A stretch of DNA of 20,680 nt from an uncultured Clostridia bacterium (GTDB taxonomy: Bacteria; Bacillota_A; Clostridia; Christensenellales; CAG-138): contig CAMORL010000012.1 of assembly GCA_946623765.1 (NCBI GenBank), positions 1-20,680 of the forward strand, given 5' to 3'. The translations under genes and the position numbers were made by a program. The notes under the pieces were generated by a model. That model was given only the letters and a program-made list of their open reading frames with translations. It was not told the origin of the DNA and did no database searches. Shown one piece after another: positions 19,770 through 20,680 of the stretch (positions within the stretch are counted from its first letter, which is position 1; every line of letters starts with the position of its first letter).

Positions 19770-20680
19770 ATGTGGGAATTTCTGGTATCCTTCATCCCGA
19801 GAGCGGTCATGCAGGGCATGCCGCTTCTGTACGGCAGCACCGGCGAGATTCTGACCGAGAAAGCGGGCAACCTGAACCTCGGTATTCCGGGCATCATGTA
19901 CGTCGGCGCGATCTCGGGCGTCATCGGCGCGTTCTTCTATGAACAGGCAACGGTCGGCGCAGGAAAGCCGATGATCGGCATCCTTGCGGTGCTGATTCCG
20001 ATGCTCTGCTGCCTTTTGGGGTCGTTCCTGATGGGGCTTCTGTATTGCTTCCTGACGGTTACACTCCGCGCAAATCAGAATGTCACCGGCCTTGCCATGA
20101 CGATGTTCGGCGTCGGTTTCGGCAACTTCTTCGGCGGTTCGCTCATTAAGCTCGCACACAGCGAGGTCCCGAGCCTGACATTTGCGGCAACCTGCAACTT
20201 CTTCGGCGACGGCAAGATCCCCGGCTGGCTTGCGTATCTCGGTATCGGCATTGCGGTCGTCGCATCGCTGTTTCTGCGGTTCACCCGGAAGGGCATGCAG
20301 CTGCGCGCGGTCGGTGAGAATCCGGCGACGGCGGATGCGGCGGGCATCAACGTCACGCGGTACAAATACGTTGCGACCGTTGTGGGCAGCATGATTGCCG
20401 GTCTCGGCGGATTGTACTACGTTATGGAATGCGCGCACGGCACCTGGGCAAACGAGGGCTTCGGCGATCGCGGATGGCTTGCGATTGCGCTGGTCATCTT
20501 CACGACCTGGCGGCCGAGCATCAGCATCTTTGCGTCGATCCTGTTCGGCGGGCTCATCATCCTCAGCGAGCACCTTTCTCTGCCGCTCGGCGTCAAGGAA
20601 CTCTATAAGCTCGCACCGTATGTTGTTACGCTGCTGGTGCTGATCATCGTCAGCCTTCGCAAAAAGCGCGAGAATCAGCC
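19770..20680 (+). CDS. ABC transporter permease (second system, NupQ-like), 3' end outside window
   Basis: The frame is open from ATG 19770 to the window edge (303 complete codons, no stop). GGGAGG (19754-19759) precedes the start, five bases after the previous stop. EKAGNLNLGIPGIMYVGA (30-47) is the family hallmark, matching SERSGIINIALEG of the first system, and VGENPATADAAGINV is the ATPase-coupling segment, close to the CGEHPQAAASVGINV of its paralog. The sequence ends in basic LRKKRENQP after the last hydrophobic helix, so only a few residues are probably missing. It is the second half of the channel. Confidence 0.93.
   Translation, partial: MWEFLVSFIPRAVMQGMPLLYGSTGEILTEKAGNLNLGIPGIMYVGAISGVIGAFFYEQATVGAGKPMIGILAVLIPMLCCLLGSFLMGLLYCFLTVTLRANQNVTGLAMTMFGVGFGNFFGGSLIKLAHSEVPSLTFAATCNFFGDGKIPGWLAYLGIGIAVVASLFLRFTRKGMQLRAVGENPATADAAGINVTRYKYVATVVGSMIAGLGGLYYVMECAHGTWANEGFGDRGWLAIALVIFTTWRPSISIFASILFGGLIILSEHLSLPLGVKELYKLAPYVVTLLVLIIVSLRKKRENQ

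Overview
The window looks like chromosome from a spore-forming, moderately high-GC member of the Clostridia, probably an uncultured gut lineage of the Oscillospirales/Christensenellales type. The reasons are a fused ispH-rpsA gene, a GerW/YtfJ sporulation gene beside a DUF2953 gene and a D-Ala-D-Ala carboxypeptidase, GGAGG-type ribosome binding sites, sigma-A-like promoters, and BMP-type lipoprotein ABC transporters. The taxonomic placement is inference. All protein genes read on the + strand; only the initiator tRNA is on the - strand.

Region 1 (1-1460) looks like the edge of an accessory island. It holds the 3' end of a helicase-like gene, a DUF4391 gene, a 30-codon fragment, a strong terminator and an AT-rich stretch with three 11-bp direct repeats. 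The island abuts the 3' end of an initiator tRNA-fMet gene, a common type of integration target.

Region 2 (1460-7400) is core genome. A divergent promoter pair serves tRNA-fMet (-) and a tightly packed operon (+): surE, a BaiN/HI0933-type flavoprotein, cmk, plsC and the ispH-rpsA fusion. Inside the fusion, exactly at the junction of the two halves, lie a well-formed promoter, a Shine-Dalgarno sequence and an in-frame ATG in a locally AT-rich patch. Ribosomal protein S1 may therefore also be made on its own.

Region 3 (7400-12650) is a complete BMP-family (nucleoside-type) ABC importer: lipoprotein, double-domain ATPase and two permeases. A stem-loop plus terminator between the lipoprotein and ATPase genes should make the binding protein more abundant than the membrane complex.

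Region 4 (12650-15552) is a DUF2953 - gerW/ytfJ - dacF-like - rluB operon, linked to sporulation and cell-wall work. A candidate forespore-type promoter precedes it.

Region 5 (15552-end) is a second, paralogous BMP-type importer with the same gene order. Its lipoprotein lacks the motifs typical of nucleoside binding, its ATPase has its own promoter, and the last permease gene runs off the right edge. Together the genes suggest two related importers, probably for different small molecules, flanking a sporulation/cell-wall operon and following nucleotide- and translation-related housekeeping genes.
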